64,000 nt of DNA from DASYLJ01 sp964432595 (GCA_964432595.1 CAYSOF010000014.1:1-64000), one strand, 5' to 3'; shown: positions 23,279-32,563, counted from the stretch's first letter. Program-made: numbers and translations. Notes: a model not told the origin generated them from the sequence alone.

Positions 23279-26272
23279 ATGGCCGGCTCTCCCGATGCGC
23301 GCCGCGGGCGCCCGACTGGCGCTGCGCCCGGCCGGTCCGAGGCCGCCAGTCAGAAGCTCGCCGAGCATCTGCACCAGATATCCGCCGAGGCGCCCGCTCC
23401 CGAGGACGCCCTCGAGCCGGCGCTCCGGGCGATCCTCGAGGCCTGCGGGGCCACCGCCGGCGCGATCTGCCTCTTCGACCAGCGCAACGAGATGCTCCGT
23501 CTCGCGGCCGAGGTCGGGCTCTCGGACGAAGGCTGCCGGCAGCTCCGCAGCGTACGACGCGGCGGCGTCGGCGCCTGGGACATGCCGCTGCACAGCCTGC
23601 TCAACCGGCGGGCGTACCTGATCGAGAGCGCGGCGAAGAACCGCTACGTCCCGCCGCTCGTGGAACCCGCGGCGTCCGTGCGGACCCTCGCATGCGTCCC
23701 GCTCTATGCCGGCTCGACACCGCTCGCGAGCCTGATCCTCGTCGCCATGATCCCGGCGTCGTTCAGCGAGCGCGACATCCGCGTGCTCGACCAGGCGATC
23801 CGCGAGCTGGTCAAGATGATCGAGTCCGTGCGCCGTCGCGCCCCGGGGCAGGCGTCCGGATCGTCGAGCGAGCCGGCGGAAGCGCCGCCGCCGCCCGCGC
23901 CGACCATGACGACGCGGCGCCCGCAGCCACGCGCCACGGTCTCGCCGGAGCTGTCGGTGACGCCGGGCGCGGCGCCCGGCGAGGCCGCGTCGCCGCCCGC
24001 AACCGCCGCGCCCGATGCACACGCGACCACCGAGGTGCTCGCGACCGCCCTGGCGGAGTCGGAGCGCGAGCGCACGCGCCTGGCCACCGCGCTCGAGCAG
24101 GCGCAGGCGAAGGCCGGCGGCACCGTCGCCACGCCCAGCGAGGAGCTGACGCGCGCGCTCCAGGCCGTCGAGGCAGCCGAAGCCGGCCACGCCACCGCCG
24201 CTGCCGAGGCCGAAGCGGCGCGCGTGGAGGCGACGCGGTGCCGCGCCGAGATCCAGCGGCTCGAGACGGCGGAGCGCGAGCACACGGAGGAGCGGACGCG
24301 GCTCGAGCAGGCGCTCGCCGCCGCGACGGCGCGCACCGCCGACGACGGCTCCGCCCGCGCGCAGCTCGACGCCGAGCTCGCGGAGGCCCGTGCGGGGCTC
24401 GCCCGCCTGGCCGACGTCGAGCGCGAGCGTGACGCGCTGGCCACCGAGCGGGATCGATTGCACGAGGCCGCCGCCGCGGCCGGCGACGCCGAGGCGGCAC
24501 GCGCCGAGGTCGCGCACATCCGCGCGGCGCTCGACACGACCACCGCCGAAGTCGAGCGGCTACGTGCCGAGATCACGGCGCTCACCGCAGCGACCGACGC
24601 CGCACGCGCGGAGCAGGCCCGGCTCGAGCAGGAGCTCGTCGCCGAGCGCCACCGCGGCGACGCCCGCGCCGGCGCGCTCGAGCAGGAGCTGTCCGTCCTG
24701 CGCACCGAGCGCGAGGCGGACGCCGCCCGCCTCGCCGAGCTCACCGCCGAGCGGGACACCTTGCGCGAAGCGGCGGCCGCCGCCAGCGAGGCCGAGGCGG
24801 CGCAGGCCGCGCTCACCGCCGCCCAGGCGACGATCGACCATCTGCACGGCGAGCTCGAGTCGGTCCGCACCGACGTCGAGCGCCTGACCACCGCGGAGCG
24901 CGACGCTCGCGATGCGATGGCGCGTGCGGCGCAGGAGGCCCTCGACGCCCGCACCCGCATGGAGCAGGAGGCGGCCGAGGCCCTCGCGCGCGAGCGGGAG
25001 GCGCTCGAGACGCAGCTCGCGGCGCTCCGCGCCGAGCGCGACGACGCCGCCGCCGCCATCGGTGTCGAGCGCGAGGACGCTGCGCGCGAGCGCGAGACCC
25101 TACGCGAGCAGCTCGTCGCGCTGGAAGCACGCCTCGTCGACGTCACCGCGGCGAGCGAAGCCGCCGCGGGTGCGGCGGAGGCCGCGGACGCCGCACGAGC
25201 GGAGCTGGCCGCGCTGCAGGCGACCGTCGACGAGCTCCGGAACGAGGGAACGCTGGCGCGCGGCGAGCTGGATCGGCTGGCGACGGTCGAGCGCGATCTG
25301 CTCGCCGATCGCTCGCGGCTCGAGCAGTCCCTCCAGGAGGCCCAGGAGGCCGCCGCGACCGCGGCAGCCCCGCCCGATCCGGGGGCCGTCGCCAGCGACG
25401 ACGTCGAGATCGAGATCGAGGACGCCGAGGCCGTCCTCACGATGGAGCCGCCACCCGACGAGCTCGCCGAAGTGCCGGTGGCCGCGCCGGAGACGGAGCC
25501 CGCGGCGGAACCAGGCGCCGAGGCGGCGCCGCTGGTCACCGCCGACCAGACGCCGCGCGTCGTCATCCTCGACGTCGAGGCCGCATGGGACGGGCTCGAC
25601 TGCAGCGGCCATCAGGTGACGCGCCTCGCCCCCGAGCCCGATGCGGTGAGCCGCATCGTCGCCCTGGCGCCGCAGCGCCTCGTCGTCAACCTGGCGGTGG
25701 CCGGCGCGCTCGAGACGCTGCACCAGCTGCGCGGCGCCGGCGTGACGGGGACGTGCTGGGGCGTCATCGCGGCGCCGGGCGCGCCCACCGTGCTGCCGCT
25801 GGCGCTGGTCGACGCGAGCCACCGACCGCTCGACCCTGACGCCGTGATCGCGACCATGGCGCCGTACGCCGCCCAGGGCACGCGTGTCGTCACCGTGGGC
25901 GCCGACGTCGACGCGCTGATCAGTCTGCGCCAGGCGCTCGCGCGCCAGGGGCTCTCGGTGTCGATGGCCTGGAACGCGAAGCAGGCCGACGATCTGCTCG
26001 GCATGGTGAAGCCGCAGGTCGCCGTCGTCGATCTCGACCTTCCCCAGCGCGACGGCTACGGCATCGTGGCGAAGCTCGCCGCGATGTCGCCGGTGCCGAC
26101 CATGCTGCTGGTGCAGGGCGTCGAGGAGGCCGGCGCACGCTTCGCGGCGTTGCTCGTCGATCCCTCGCACCGCGAGCGCATGACGGGGCGCGACAAGGTG
26201 CTCGCCACCGTCGCGGCATGGCAGCCGCCGGTCGTGAAGGAGAAGCGCTCGAACGTCCGGACGATCCGCTGA
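23279..26272 (+). CDS. GAF domain, long coiled coil, pseudo-receiver and receiver protein
   Basis: 997 residues from the ATG of MAGSPDARRGR; a longer upstream frame is unprotein-like. Residues about 35-190 are a GAF domain (AILEACGATAGAICLFD, VRTLACVPLY, LASLILVAM, SERDIRVLDQAI). A Pro/Thr-rich linker leads to a very long Ala/Glu/Arg coiled coil (about 250-697). The C-terminal ~220 residues hold two receiver-like folds: TPRVVILDVEAAW (lacking the usual acidic set) and TRVVTVGADVDALISLRQAL then VAVVDLDLPQRDG, with D918 as candidate phosphoacceptor. The build suggests a cytoplasmic signalling scaffold. Overlap-free, with the rhomboid gene converging 3 bp beyond its end. Confidence 0.83.
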   Translation: MAGSPDARRGRPTGAAPGRSEAASQKLAEHLHQISAEAPAPEDALEPALRAILEACGATAGAICLFDQRNEMLRLAAEVGLSDEGCRQLRSVRRGGVGAWDMPLHSLLNRRAYLIESAAKNRYVPPLVEPAASVRTLACVPLYAGSTPLASLILVAMIPASFSERDIRVLDQAIRELVKMIESVRRRAPGQASGSSSEPAEAPPPPAPTMTTRRPQPRATVSPELSVTPGAAPGEAASPPATAAPDAHATTEVLATALAESERERTRLATALEQAQAKAGGTVATPSEELTRALQAVEAAEAGHATAAAEAEAARVEATRCRAEIQRLETAEREHTEERTRLEQALAAATARTADDGSARAQLDAELAEARAGLARLADVERERDALATERDRLHEAAAAAGDAEAARAEVAHIRAALDTTTAEVERLRAEITALTAATDAARAEQARLEQELVAERHRGDARAGALEQELSVLRTEREADAARLAELTAERDTLREAAAAASEAEAAQAALTAAQATIDHLHGELESVRTDVERLTTAERDARDAMARAAQEALDARTRMEQEAAEALAREREALETQLAALRAERDDAAAAIGVEREDAARERETLREQLVALEARLVDVTAASEAAAGAAEAADAARAELAALQATVDELRNEGTLARGELDRLATVERDLLADRSRLEQSLQEAQEAAATAAAPPDPGAVASDDVEIEIEDAEAVLTMEPPPDELAEVPVAAPETEPAAEPGAEAAPLVTADQTPRVVILDVEAAWDGLDCSGHQVTRLAPEPDAVSRIVALAPQRLVVNLAVAGALETLHQLRGAGVTGTCWGVIAAPGAPTVLPLALVDASHRPLDPDAVIATMAPYAAQGTRVVTVGADVDALISLRQALARQGLSVSMAWNAKQADDLLGMVKPQVAVVDLDLPQRDGYGIVAKLAAMSPVPTMLLVQGVEEAGARFAALLVDPSHRERMTGRDKVLATVAAWQPPVVKEKRSNVRTIR

Positions 26273-26275
26273 CCG

Positions 26276-27472
26276 TCAGCCGAAGCGGTGCACCGGACGC
26301 CGCACGCCGCGCTTCTGCGCCGCCTCGATCGTCTCCAGACCGGCACGCGCCGCGGCTTCGATCTCGGGCGACGCCCCGAGATCGAGCACGCCGAGCAGGT
26401 GCTGATAGGCCGGCGTCGGCTGCTGTAGCTCGAGGAGCAGCTGTCCCGCCAGGAGATGTGCCTCGGCCAGCCCCGGACCGCGCGGGAAGTCGCGCAGGTG
26501 ACGGCGCGCGACGATCAGCGCCGCCTCCGGATGGCCGTTCGCGACGAGCCAGTGCGCCAGCGCGAGCGAATGCGGCGCCGCGAGGACACCCCGACTCGCA
26601 CCGACCGGAATCTGGAAGTAGCGCTCCGCCGCGTCGCGCAGCTCGCCCGCGTCGATCAGATCGCCGAGCCGCGTGCCGGCGCTCCGCGGCGGCGGCGTCC
26701 GCGCCGCCGCCGCGCCGTCGAACGTCGCCGGCGTGGCGAGCGCGCGCCGGTCGAGTAGCCATGCCGCCGCGAGCCCGGCGATGAAGCCGCCGATGTGCGC
26801 GCCGTGCGCCACGCCGGACCGCTCGGCGGCGACCAGATAGGGCAGGATGTTGTCCATCACGAGGTAGAAGCCGAGCACCAGACGCGCCGGCACCTCGATC
26901 ACGTGCATCAGGAACGGGGGCAGCATCCACAGGAGCCGCACCTCGTTGCGCGGGAACCACAGGAAGTAGAAGCCGAGCACGCCCGAGATCGCGCCCGACG
27001 CGCCGATCATCGGCACGGGCGAGTCGGGATCGCCCGCCATGAAGAACAGTGTCGCGGCGACGCCGCACGCGAGGTACCACAGGAGATACCCGCGCGCGCC
27101 GAGTCGGGCCTCGACGTTGTCCCCGTAAATCCAGAGGAACAGCATGTTGCCGGCGAGATGGAGGAAGCCGCCGTGCAGGAACAGCGACGCGCCCAGGTCG
27201 ACGAGCGTCGGCGACGCCGGCCGGAATCCCCACTGGAAGACGAAGAGGTCGTAGCGCGTGACACGCTCGACCAGCTGGCGCATCGTCGCCTCGTCCACCG
27301 ACTGCGACATCGCGTGCAGGTACGCCGTGAGCAGCGGGTCGCCGGGGGCCGGCCGCTCCATCGAGAGCGGGAGCGACACTAGGGCGTAGACCGCGACGTT
27401 GATCGCGATCAGGACGTAGGTGACGGCGGGGACGCCGCGCGGGTTCGGCGTGTCGCCGATGGGGAGGACCAT
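26276..27472 (-). CDS. Rhomboid family intramembrane serine protease with helical tail
   Basis: 398 residues. Six or seven membrane segments occupy residues 15-250. HGGFLHLAGNMLFLW supplies the His/Asn of the oxyanion region, IGASGAISG has the nucleophile S159, and AHGAHIGGF gives the catalytic H226. A long loop (about 35-85) separates the first span from the rest, as in rhomboids with an L1-like insert. Residues 265-398 are soluble helical repeats (TPR-like). Rhomboids cut membrane proteins within or near the membrane; target unknown. Confidence 0.88.
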   Translation of the reverse strand: MVLPIGDTPNPRGVPAVTYVLIAINVAVYALVSLPLSMERPAPGDPLLTAYLHAMSQSVDEATMRQLVERVTRYDLFVFQWGFRPASPTLVDLGASLFLHGGFLHLAGNMLFLWIYGDNVEARLGARGYLLWYLACGVAATLFFMAGDPDSPVPMIGASGAISGVLGFYFLWFPRNEVRLLWMLPPFLMHVIEVPARLVLGFYLVMDNILPYLVAAERSGVAHGAHIGGFIAGLAAAWLLDRRALATPATFDGAAAARTPPPRSAGTRLGDLIDAGELRDAAERYFQIPVGASRGVLAAPHSLALAHWLVANGHPEAALIVARRHLRDFPRGPGLAEAHLLAGQLLLELQQPTPAYQHLLGVLDLGASPEIEAAARAGLETIEAAQKRGVRRPVHRFG

Positions 27473-27545
27473 CGGCGGCGACTGTAGCGGGGGCGACGGG
27501 CGTCGGCCAGGCAGGTCGGCGCGCGCCGCCGCCCCCCGACGTCGA

Positions 27546-28028
27546 TCAGCCCTTCTTCATGGGCGGGTGATAGAGGACGACCATCTCGTAGAGCAGCGCC
27601 GGCCGATCGCTCCCGACCACGTGGACGACGATCTCCTGGGTCACCTGCGTGCCCTTCGGATGCGCTTCCACGCCGACCAGACGGGCGTGCGAGTGCACCT
27701 TCGAGCCCGCGACGACCGGCGAGACGAAGCGCAGCTTGTTGGCGCCGTAGTTCGTGGCGTTGCCGTAGCCGCCGATCTTCCACGTCTGCTTGCTGCGCAT
27801 CGCGGGCAGCAGGCTCAGCGTCAGGAAACCGTGCGCGATCGGCGCCTTGAACGGGCTCTCGCGCTTCGCGCGCTCCACGTCGACGTGGATCCACTGATGA
27901 TCCCCCGTCAGGTCCGCGAAGCGATTGATCATGTCCTGGGTGACTTCGACCGGATCGCTCCAGTCGCCGTACTGGTCGGTGATCTTCGACTTGAGCTTCT
28001 CGATGTCGTCGAAGGCGATCTCTTCCAC
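27546..28028 (-). CDS. MaoC-like dehydratase
   Basis: 160 residues with hot-dog fold motifs of the MaoC/NodN type: FADLTGDHQWIHVD (Asp/His of R-specific enoyl-CoA hydratases), AHGFLTLSLLP, and LRFVSPVVAGSKVHS. Family members hydrate enoyl-CoA in fatty-acid or PHA metabolism. GAAGGAGGACC upstream gives a good ribosome site. Divergent from the DUF1232 gene and distant from other CoA enzymes. Confidence 0.87.
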   Translation of the reverse strand: MEEIAFDDIEKLKSKITDQYGDWSDPVEVTQDMINRFADLTGDHQWIHVDVERAKRESPFKAPIAHGFLTLSLLPAMRSKQTWKIGGYGNATNYGANKLRFVSPVVAGSKVHSHARLVGVEAHPKGTQVTQEIVVHVVGSDRPALLYEMVVLYHPPMKKG

Positions 28029-28122
28029 GATGGTCCTCCTTCCGAAAGCCGAACCCTTAGCCCAGCTGCTGCGCGACGCTCAAGCTTCCCTGACGCGCCG
28101 TCCGTGGTTATCGTCGGACGCC

Positions 28123-28440
28123 ATGACGAACGTACGCGCCCGGGGCTCCCGCGGCTCGATGTGGTCGCTGCAGCGGCTCGCGGGCTTGGCCAACCAGGGT
28201 TGGCTCTGCTGGCGGCTGCTCGGCGAGCGTCGCGTCGGGCTCGGGCCGAAGGGCGTGCTGCTCGCGGCGCTCGCCTACGTGGTGCTGCCCTTCGATTTGC
28301 TGCCCGACGTCGTCCCAGGCCTCGGACAGCTCGACGATCTGACGCTCCTCGTGACCGCCGGCTGGTGGTTCGTGCGGCTGTGCCCGCCGGCCGTCGTCGC
28401 CGAGCATCAGGCCGCCATGCGCCCGCCGACGTCCCGCTGA
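28123..28440 (+). CDS. DUF1232 (YkvA-like) membrane protein
   Basis: 105 residues from the ATG of MTNVRARGSRG. The DUF1232 hallmark YVVLPFDLLPDVVPGLG, followed by LDDLTLLVTAGWW, occupies residues about 50-85, with one or two short membrane segments. YkvA-type proteins are small inner-membrane proteins of unknown function. Convergent with the TPR gene: its stop lies 1 bp from that gene's stop. Confidence 0.85.
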   Translation: MTNVRARGSRGSMWSLQRLAGLANQGWLCWRLLGERRVGLGPKGVLLAALAYVVLPFDLLPDVVPGLGQLDDLTLLVTAGWWFVRLCPPAVVAEHQAAMRPPTSR

Positions 28441-28441
28441 A

Positions 28442-29077
28442 TCACTTCCCGGGCGCGGACTCCGTCTTCGCCAGCAGCGCTCGCGCCTCGGCGACGTCTT
28501 CCGCGTTCTGCTTGCGCTCGGCGATCGCGAGCGCGCGCTCCGCCTCCGTGCGGGCGTCCGCCCGCGCCCCCCGCGCCAGCAGCGCGCGCGCGAGCTCGAG
28601 CCGCGGGGTCAGGTAGTCGGGCTCGACCTCCAGCGCGCGGCGGAGCAGGCGCTCGCCCTCCGCCGGATCGCCGCCGAGTACGCGGGGCGTCTCCAGCAGC
28701 AACGACCCCTTGCCGAAGAGGGCGTCGGCGTAGTCGGGCGCCAGCTCGAGCGTGCGATCGACCTCCCGGCGCAGGCGGCGGAGACGCGACAACGCGGTCA
28801 GACCGATGCCGGCGCGCTCCATCTGGCCCCCGAGGGCGCAGAACACCGCGAAATGCGCCAGCGGATCGCGATCGTCGGCCGCCACGGCCGCCTCGGCGAG
28901 GCGGAGGCTCTCCGCCAGCATCGCATCGACCTCCGCGGTCGGCGCGTCCTCGGTGCGCTGACACATCTGCAGCGCCTCGCGCCCGCGCGGCGTCCCCGCC
29001 GGCTCCGCGGCGCGGACCACGGCGGCGGCGAGCAGCACGAGGTGGCAGGCGACACGGCGAGACCCCGGGGACGTCAC
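28442..29077 (-). CDS. Exported TPR-repeat protein
   Basis: 211 residues from a GTG (VTSPGSRRVACHLVLL), chosen because a signal peptide follows directly (cleavage near VVRAAEP); the frame continues upstream for 255 codons but that part is antisense to the neighbouring gene. Helical repeats follow: DRTLELAPDYADALFGKGS, RRALEVEPDYLTPRLELAR, and RTEAERALAIAER, typical TPR spacing. Probably a periplasmic scaffold protein; partner unknown. Start choice is inference. Confidence 0.68.
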   Translation of the reverse strand: MTSPGSRRVACHLVLLAAAVVRAAEPAGTPRGREALQMCQRTEDAPTAEVDAMLAESLRLAEAAVAADDRDPLAHFAVFCALGGQMERAGIGLTALSRLRRLRREVDRTLELAPDYADALFGKGSLLLETPRVLGGDPAEGERLLRRALEVEPDYLTPRLELARALLARGARADARTEAERALAIAERKQNAEDVAEARALLAKTESAPGK

Positions 29078-29158
29078 GGCGCCGACCCTGCTATGGGCTG
29101 CGCCCGTCGACGTCAACGCCGCGTGGCGCGCGTCCGGGCGGGATGCTAGCTGCCGGCC

Positions 29159-29950
29159 ATGCCCGCCATGATCGTGGCCGTCCTGCTCCTGCTCGCGCGC
29201 ACCGCCGTCGCCGGCGTCGTCCTCGACGTCGATGCGTCGGCCGTGCCCGGCGCCGACGGCACGACGCTCCGCCTCACCGTCCGCAACACCGGCGACGCCG
29301 CGGCGAGCGACGTCCGCCCGGCCGTCCATCATCAGGGTGTTACCCGCGACGGCGAGCCGCTGCCGGCGCTGGCGTCGGGTGCGGCGCACGCGTGGACGAT
29401 CGCGCTCGAACGCCCGGCCGAGCCGGGTGCGGTACCGGCGATCATCGACGTCTCGTACACCGACGACGGTGGGACACCGCATACGGTGCCGCACGTCGTC
29501 GCGGTCGAGACGCCGGGGCTCCCCGCCGCCGACGTGACGCTCGGCTTCGACGCCACGCCGATCGGTCGCTACGGCCGCGCCACGCTGACACTGGAGAACC
29601 GCGGCGCCGTTCCCATCCATGGGCGAGTGGTCGTCGCGCTGCCGAGCGAGCTGATCACCGAGCCCGTGAGCCAGGCGGCCGACGTGGCCGCCGGCGACCG
29701 CATCGTCCTTCCCATCGTCGTGCAGCCGCAAGGTATGATTCGCGCAGGCGTCGCGCCTGCTTTTGCGTTCTTCGACTACGGACTCGACGGGCGCCGGCAC
29801 GTCGTCATCGGTCGCACCGACCTGACGGTGACGTCGCCGCACGGGCCGGTGTCACCGCTCGTCGTCGGCTCCGCCGCGCTCGCCGCCGCGTTCGCCGCAC
29901 TCGGTATCGCGTGGCGGATTGCCGCCCGACGGCGCGCCGCAGCGACCTGA
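29159..29950 (+). CDS. Exported protein with Ig-like/CARDB-type domains and C-terminal anchor
   Basis: 263 residues. Leader MPAMIVAVLLLLARTAVAG, then two beta-sandwich domains: LRLTVRNTGDAAASDVRP and ATLTLENRGAVPIHGRVVV are the conserved strand-turn phrases of CARDB/DUF11-like domains. A C-terminal membrane span (LVVGSAALAAAFAALGIAW) and basic tail RIAARRRAAAT would hold it in the inner membrane with the domains outside. No enzyme motif. Divergent from the exported TPR gene. Confidence 0.68.
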   Translation: MPAMIVAVLLLLARTAVAGVVLDVDASAVPGADGTTLRLTVRNTGDAAASDVRPAVHHQGVTRDGEPLPALASGAAHAWTIALERPAEPGAVPAIIDVSYTDDGGTPHTVPHVVAVETPGLPAADVTLGFDATPIGRYGRATLTLENRGAVPIHGRVVVALPSELITEPVSQAADVAAGDRIVLPIVVQPQGMIRAGVAPAFAFFDYGLDGRRHVVIGRTDLTVTSPHGPVSPLVVGSAALAAAFAALGIAWRIAARRRAAAT

Positions 29951-30067
29951 AGCCCTGGTTCGCCGCCTAGACCGCCGAACCACTGGCATGCTAGAAGCCC
30001 CCGAGATTTCGTCAGGTAGGGCCGCCGCGTGGAAGGAACGCGTCGGTAGAGAGCGGGAGCAGCTAGA

Positions 30068-30337
30068 ATGGGAAAGAGACTGTACGTTGGGAACATTCCG
30101 TACCAGACCAGCGAAGCGCAGTTGCGCACCCTGTTCGAGCAGGATGGCGGTCAGGTCGAGGAAGTGAAGATCGTCACCGATCGGGAGACGGGACGCCCAC
30201 GAGGATTCGCCTTCGTCGAGATGGCAACCGATGCGCAGGCCGAAGCTGCCGTCGGCGCGCTGCACGGCCAGTCGTTCGGCGGACGCCCACTCACGGTGAG
30301 TGAGGCCCGCGAGCGATCTGGCGGTCCGCGCGGCTAG
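30068..30337 (+). CDS. RRM-type RNA-binding protein
   Basis: 89 residues, a single RNA recognition motif. RNP2 is LYVGNI (residues 5-10) and RNP1 is RGFAFVEM (45-52), with the usual TDRETGRPRG linker before it and a short basic tail. The tail is much shorter than the Gly-rich tails of cyanobacterial Rbp proteins. GGAGCAG is upstream of the ATG. Such bacterial RRMs bind single-stranded RNA and are often cold-responsive; target unknown. Confidence 0.92.
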   Translation: MGKRLYVGNIPYQTSEAQLRTLFEQDGGQVEEVKIVTDRETGRPRGFAFVEMATDAQAEAAVGALHGQSFGGRPLTVSEARERSGGPRG

Positions 30338-30355
30338 CCGGCGACTCACGCTTCC

Positions 30356-30392
30356 GGCCGCGCGCGACGACTTGCACGGTCGCGCGCCGGCC
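30356..30392. terminator. Strong GC hairpin downstream of the RRM gene
   Basis: A 13-bp stem with one bulged C (GGCCGCGCGCGAC against GTCGCGCG-C-CGGCC) and a 10-nt loop, 18 nt beyond the RRM stop. There is no T-tract, so it could be a factor-dependent terminator, an mRNA 3'-end stabiliser or a REP-like element. Confidence 0.35.
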
Positions 30393-30410
30393 CGCTACAG
30401 CACTTCGCGC

Positions 30411-31130
30411 ATGCGACGTGCACTCGGGGCGGTCGGCCTCGCGCTCTCCCTCACCGTGCTGCCGGCGCTGCACGCCGCGACGACCATCCCCTGGACGGAC
30501 GCCGCGAGCCACGTCGGCGAGCAGGTGACGGTCGAGGGCGACGTTGCGGCGGCCCGTGTCCAGGGCCCGACCTGCATCATCGAGTTCGCCGCCAACGACA
30601 CGCAGGCGTTCCGCGTCGTCCTGCTGATCCCGCTCATCACCGACCTGCCCCGCCAGCCGGAGAAGCTCTACGTCGGCAAGCGGATTCGCGCCTCGGGAAC
30701 CGTCCGCCGCTTCGCCGGCCGGCCCGAGATGATCCTGAGGACGCCCGACGCCATCGAGGTCATCGACCTGGCCCGCGGCGGCTCGGCGGTCGCGAGCAGC
30801 CCGACCACGACCCTTCCCGGCTCCGTCGCGCCCGCAGCGCCGCCCGCTGCGTCCGCGCCAAGCACGCCGCCGCCGGTGGCCGTCGCGCCGCCGCCCGCGG
30901 ACGCGCCGTCGGAGGAATCCGAGGCGCCGCGGTGGCCGCTCGTCGATCGATGCGCCGACGCGAAGGACCGCTGGCGCGTGGCGGCGGACACGGCGCGCGA
31001 GCGCAGCCTCGCACTGACCCGCTGTCTCGAGGGCGCCACGTTCAAGTGCCGCCCGGTGGCCGCCGCCCTCGCACCTGCGCTCACGGACCTCGAATGGGCG
31101 GAGCAGCAGGTGGAGGCGGCGTGCCCGTGA
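30411..31130 (+). CDS. Exported protein with OB-fold-like domain
   Basis: 239 residues from the ATG of MRRALGAVGLALSL, with a signal peptide ending near LHAATT. Residues about 25-115 look like an OB-fold (HVGEQVTVEGDVAAARVQG, RIRASGTVRRFAGRPEMILR), then a Pro/Ala linker (about 120-170) and a Cys-containing helical tail (DRCADAKDRW, ALTRCLEG, TFKCRPV, VEAACP). No catalytic residues. Probably periplasmic or cell-surface; role unknown. Confidence 0.68.
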   Translation: MRRALGAVGLALSLTVLPALHAATTIPWTDAASHVGEQVTVEGDVAAARVQGPTCIIEFAANDTQAFRVVLLIPLITDLPRQPEKLYVGKRIRASGTVRRFAGRPEMILRTPDAIEVIDLARGGSAVASSPTTTLPGSVAPAAPPAASAPSTPPPVAVAPPPADAPSEESEAPRWPLVDRCADAKDRWRVAADTARERSLALTRCLEGATFKCRPVAAALAPALTDLEWAEQQVEAACP

Positions 31131-31136
31131 GGGCGA

Positions 31137-31571
31137 CTACTCGGCGAGGTCCTCTTCGGTCTCGACGAAGATGTCGATCTCGTCGGTGCCCTTGTTCTGC
31201 TTCGAGTCGGTGACGGTCAGCGTCGCGGTGTACTCGCCGACCTTGTCGTAGGTGTGGACGGGGTTCTGATCGGTGCTCTTGTTGCCGTCACCGAAGTCCC
31301 ACGCGAACGTCCACGGACCGCCCTCTTCCTCTTCCACCGACGCCGTGAACTGCACCTTGAGCGGCGGCGCGCCCTCGTCGGGCTCCGCCTCGGCGATCAC
31401 GTCGAGCTCGTAGGCGTCCTCGTCTTCGTCGGCGTCGGCCGCGGGAGCCATGGTGGTGGGTGTCGCGGCCTTCGGCACGGTGGTCGTGGTCGTCGCGTCG
31501 TCCGACCCGCCGCAAGCAGCCAATGCTAGCGGGAAAACCACCAAGCTCGTAAGCCAGACATACGATCGCAT
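31137..31571 (-). CDS. PKD-domain lipoprotein
   Basis: 144 residues; ATG at 31571 is preferred over 31574 since AGGAGG is then 4-5 nt upstream. Leader with lipobox LALAACGGSD, a Thr/Pro/Asp-Glu-rich linker, then one PKD domain with the signature WDFGDGNKS and YDKVGEYTATLTVTDS. Very acidic overall. Likely an outer-membrane or surface lipoprotein; PKD domains mediate protein interactions. Ends 6 bp from the convergent gene. Confidence 0.86.
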   Translation of the reverse strand: MRSYVWLTSLVVFPLALAACGGSDDATTTTTVPKAATPTTMAPAADADEDEDAYELDVIAEAEPDEGAPPLKVQFTASVEEEEGGPWTFAWDFGDGNKSTDQNPVHTYDKVGEYTATLTVTDSKQNKGTDEIDIFVETEEDLAE

Positions 31572-31651
31572 CATGCCTCCTCCCATCGTCGGGCGCCGTG
31601 GCGCCGTCTGGGCGTGGTAGGTATCTGACGACCCCGCGGGACGCAAGCCAT

Positions 31652-32563
31652 TCAGACCGCGTCCAGCCACGACGCATAACGCGCGTCGCGACCGCGGATG
31701 ACCGCAAAATACAGCTCCTGCAGGCGCTTCCCGATCGGCCCCGGCCGGCCCTCGCCGATGCGACGATCGTCCAGCTCACGGATCGGCGTGACCTCGGCCG
31801 CCGTGCCCGTGAAGAACGCCTCGTCGGCCAGGTACACCTCGTCGCGCGTGAAGCGCTCTTCGCGCGTGGGGATGCCGAGATCGGCGCAGAGCCGCAGCAC
31901 CGTGTCGCGCGTGATGCCCGCGAGCACGGTCGGCAGCGGGGTCGTCTTCACGACGCCGTTCGTCACGATGAAGATGTTCTCGCCGCTCGCCTCGGACACG
32001 TAGCCGTCGACGTCGAGGAGCAGGGCCTCGTCGTAGCCGAGGCCGCGCGCCTCGCGCGCCGCGAGGATCGAGTTCACGTAGTGACCGACGGCCTTGGCCT
32101 TCGTCAGCATCGTGTTCGGATGGAACCGCATGAACGAGCTCGTCTTGAGCCGCACGCCGTTCTTCATCCCCTCGTCGCCGAGGTACGACCCCCACGGCCA
32201 CGCCGCGATGGCGACGCGCGTCGCCGGCCGTGCCGACAGCCCCATCTCGCCGTCGCCGAGGAACGCGATCGGCCGCAGGTAGCACTCGCGCAGGCCGTTG
32301 GCGCGCACGGTCTCGCGGCACGCCTCGGCGATCTCGTCGCGCGAGAACGGGATGGGCAGGTCGAGGATGTGCGCCGACCCGAAGAGCCGGTCGACGTGCT
32401 CGCGGAGCCGGAAGATCGCGCCGCGTCCACTGGCGCCCTCGTAGCAGCGGACGCCCTCGAAGACCCCGAGCCCGTAGTGCAGCGTGTGGGTGAGGACGTG
32501 GACGTTGGCCTCGTCCCAGGGCACCAGCCTGCCATCGAGCCAGATGCGGTCGGTCTTCTGCAT
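31652..32563 (-). CDS. ilvE: Branched-chain amino acid aminotransferase
   Basis: 303 residues, fold-type IV PLP aminotransferase for the last step of Leu/Ile/Val synthesis and their breakdown. THTLHYGLGVFEGVRCYEG opens the active site; KAKAVGHYVNS holds the PLP lysine (K157); GYVSEASGENIFIV, LAGITRDTVLRL and FTGTAAEVTPI complete the IlvE set. Length matches the family. It lies 39 bp after glnE on the same strand, so possibly the last gene of the long leftward cluster. Confidence 0.93.
   Translation of the reverse strand: MQKTDRIWLDGRLVPWDEANVHVLTHTLHYGLGVFEGVRCYEGASGRGAIFRLREHVDRLFGSAHILDLPIPFSRDEIAEACRETVRANGLRECYLRPIAFLGDGEMGLSARPATRVAIAAWPWGSYLGDEGMKNGVRLKTSSFMRFHPNTMLTKAKAVGHYVNSILAAREARGLGYDEALLLDVDGYVSEASGENIFIVTNGVVKTTPLPTVLAGITRDTVLRLCADLGIPTREERFTRDEVYLADEAFFTGTAAEVTPIRELDDRRIGEGRPGPIGKRLQELYFAVIRGRDARYASWLDAV

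Noticed and set aside
24050..25370. Apparent DNA repeats
   Set aside because: They reflect heptad codons of the coiled coil, not a repeat array; no CRISPR spacing anywhere.
23704..25566. 620-residue Ser/Ala-rich minus frame
   Set aside because: Antisense to the coiled-coil gene; low-complexity mirror of its repeats.
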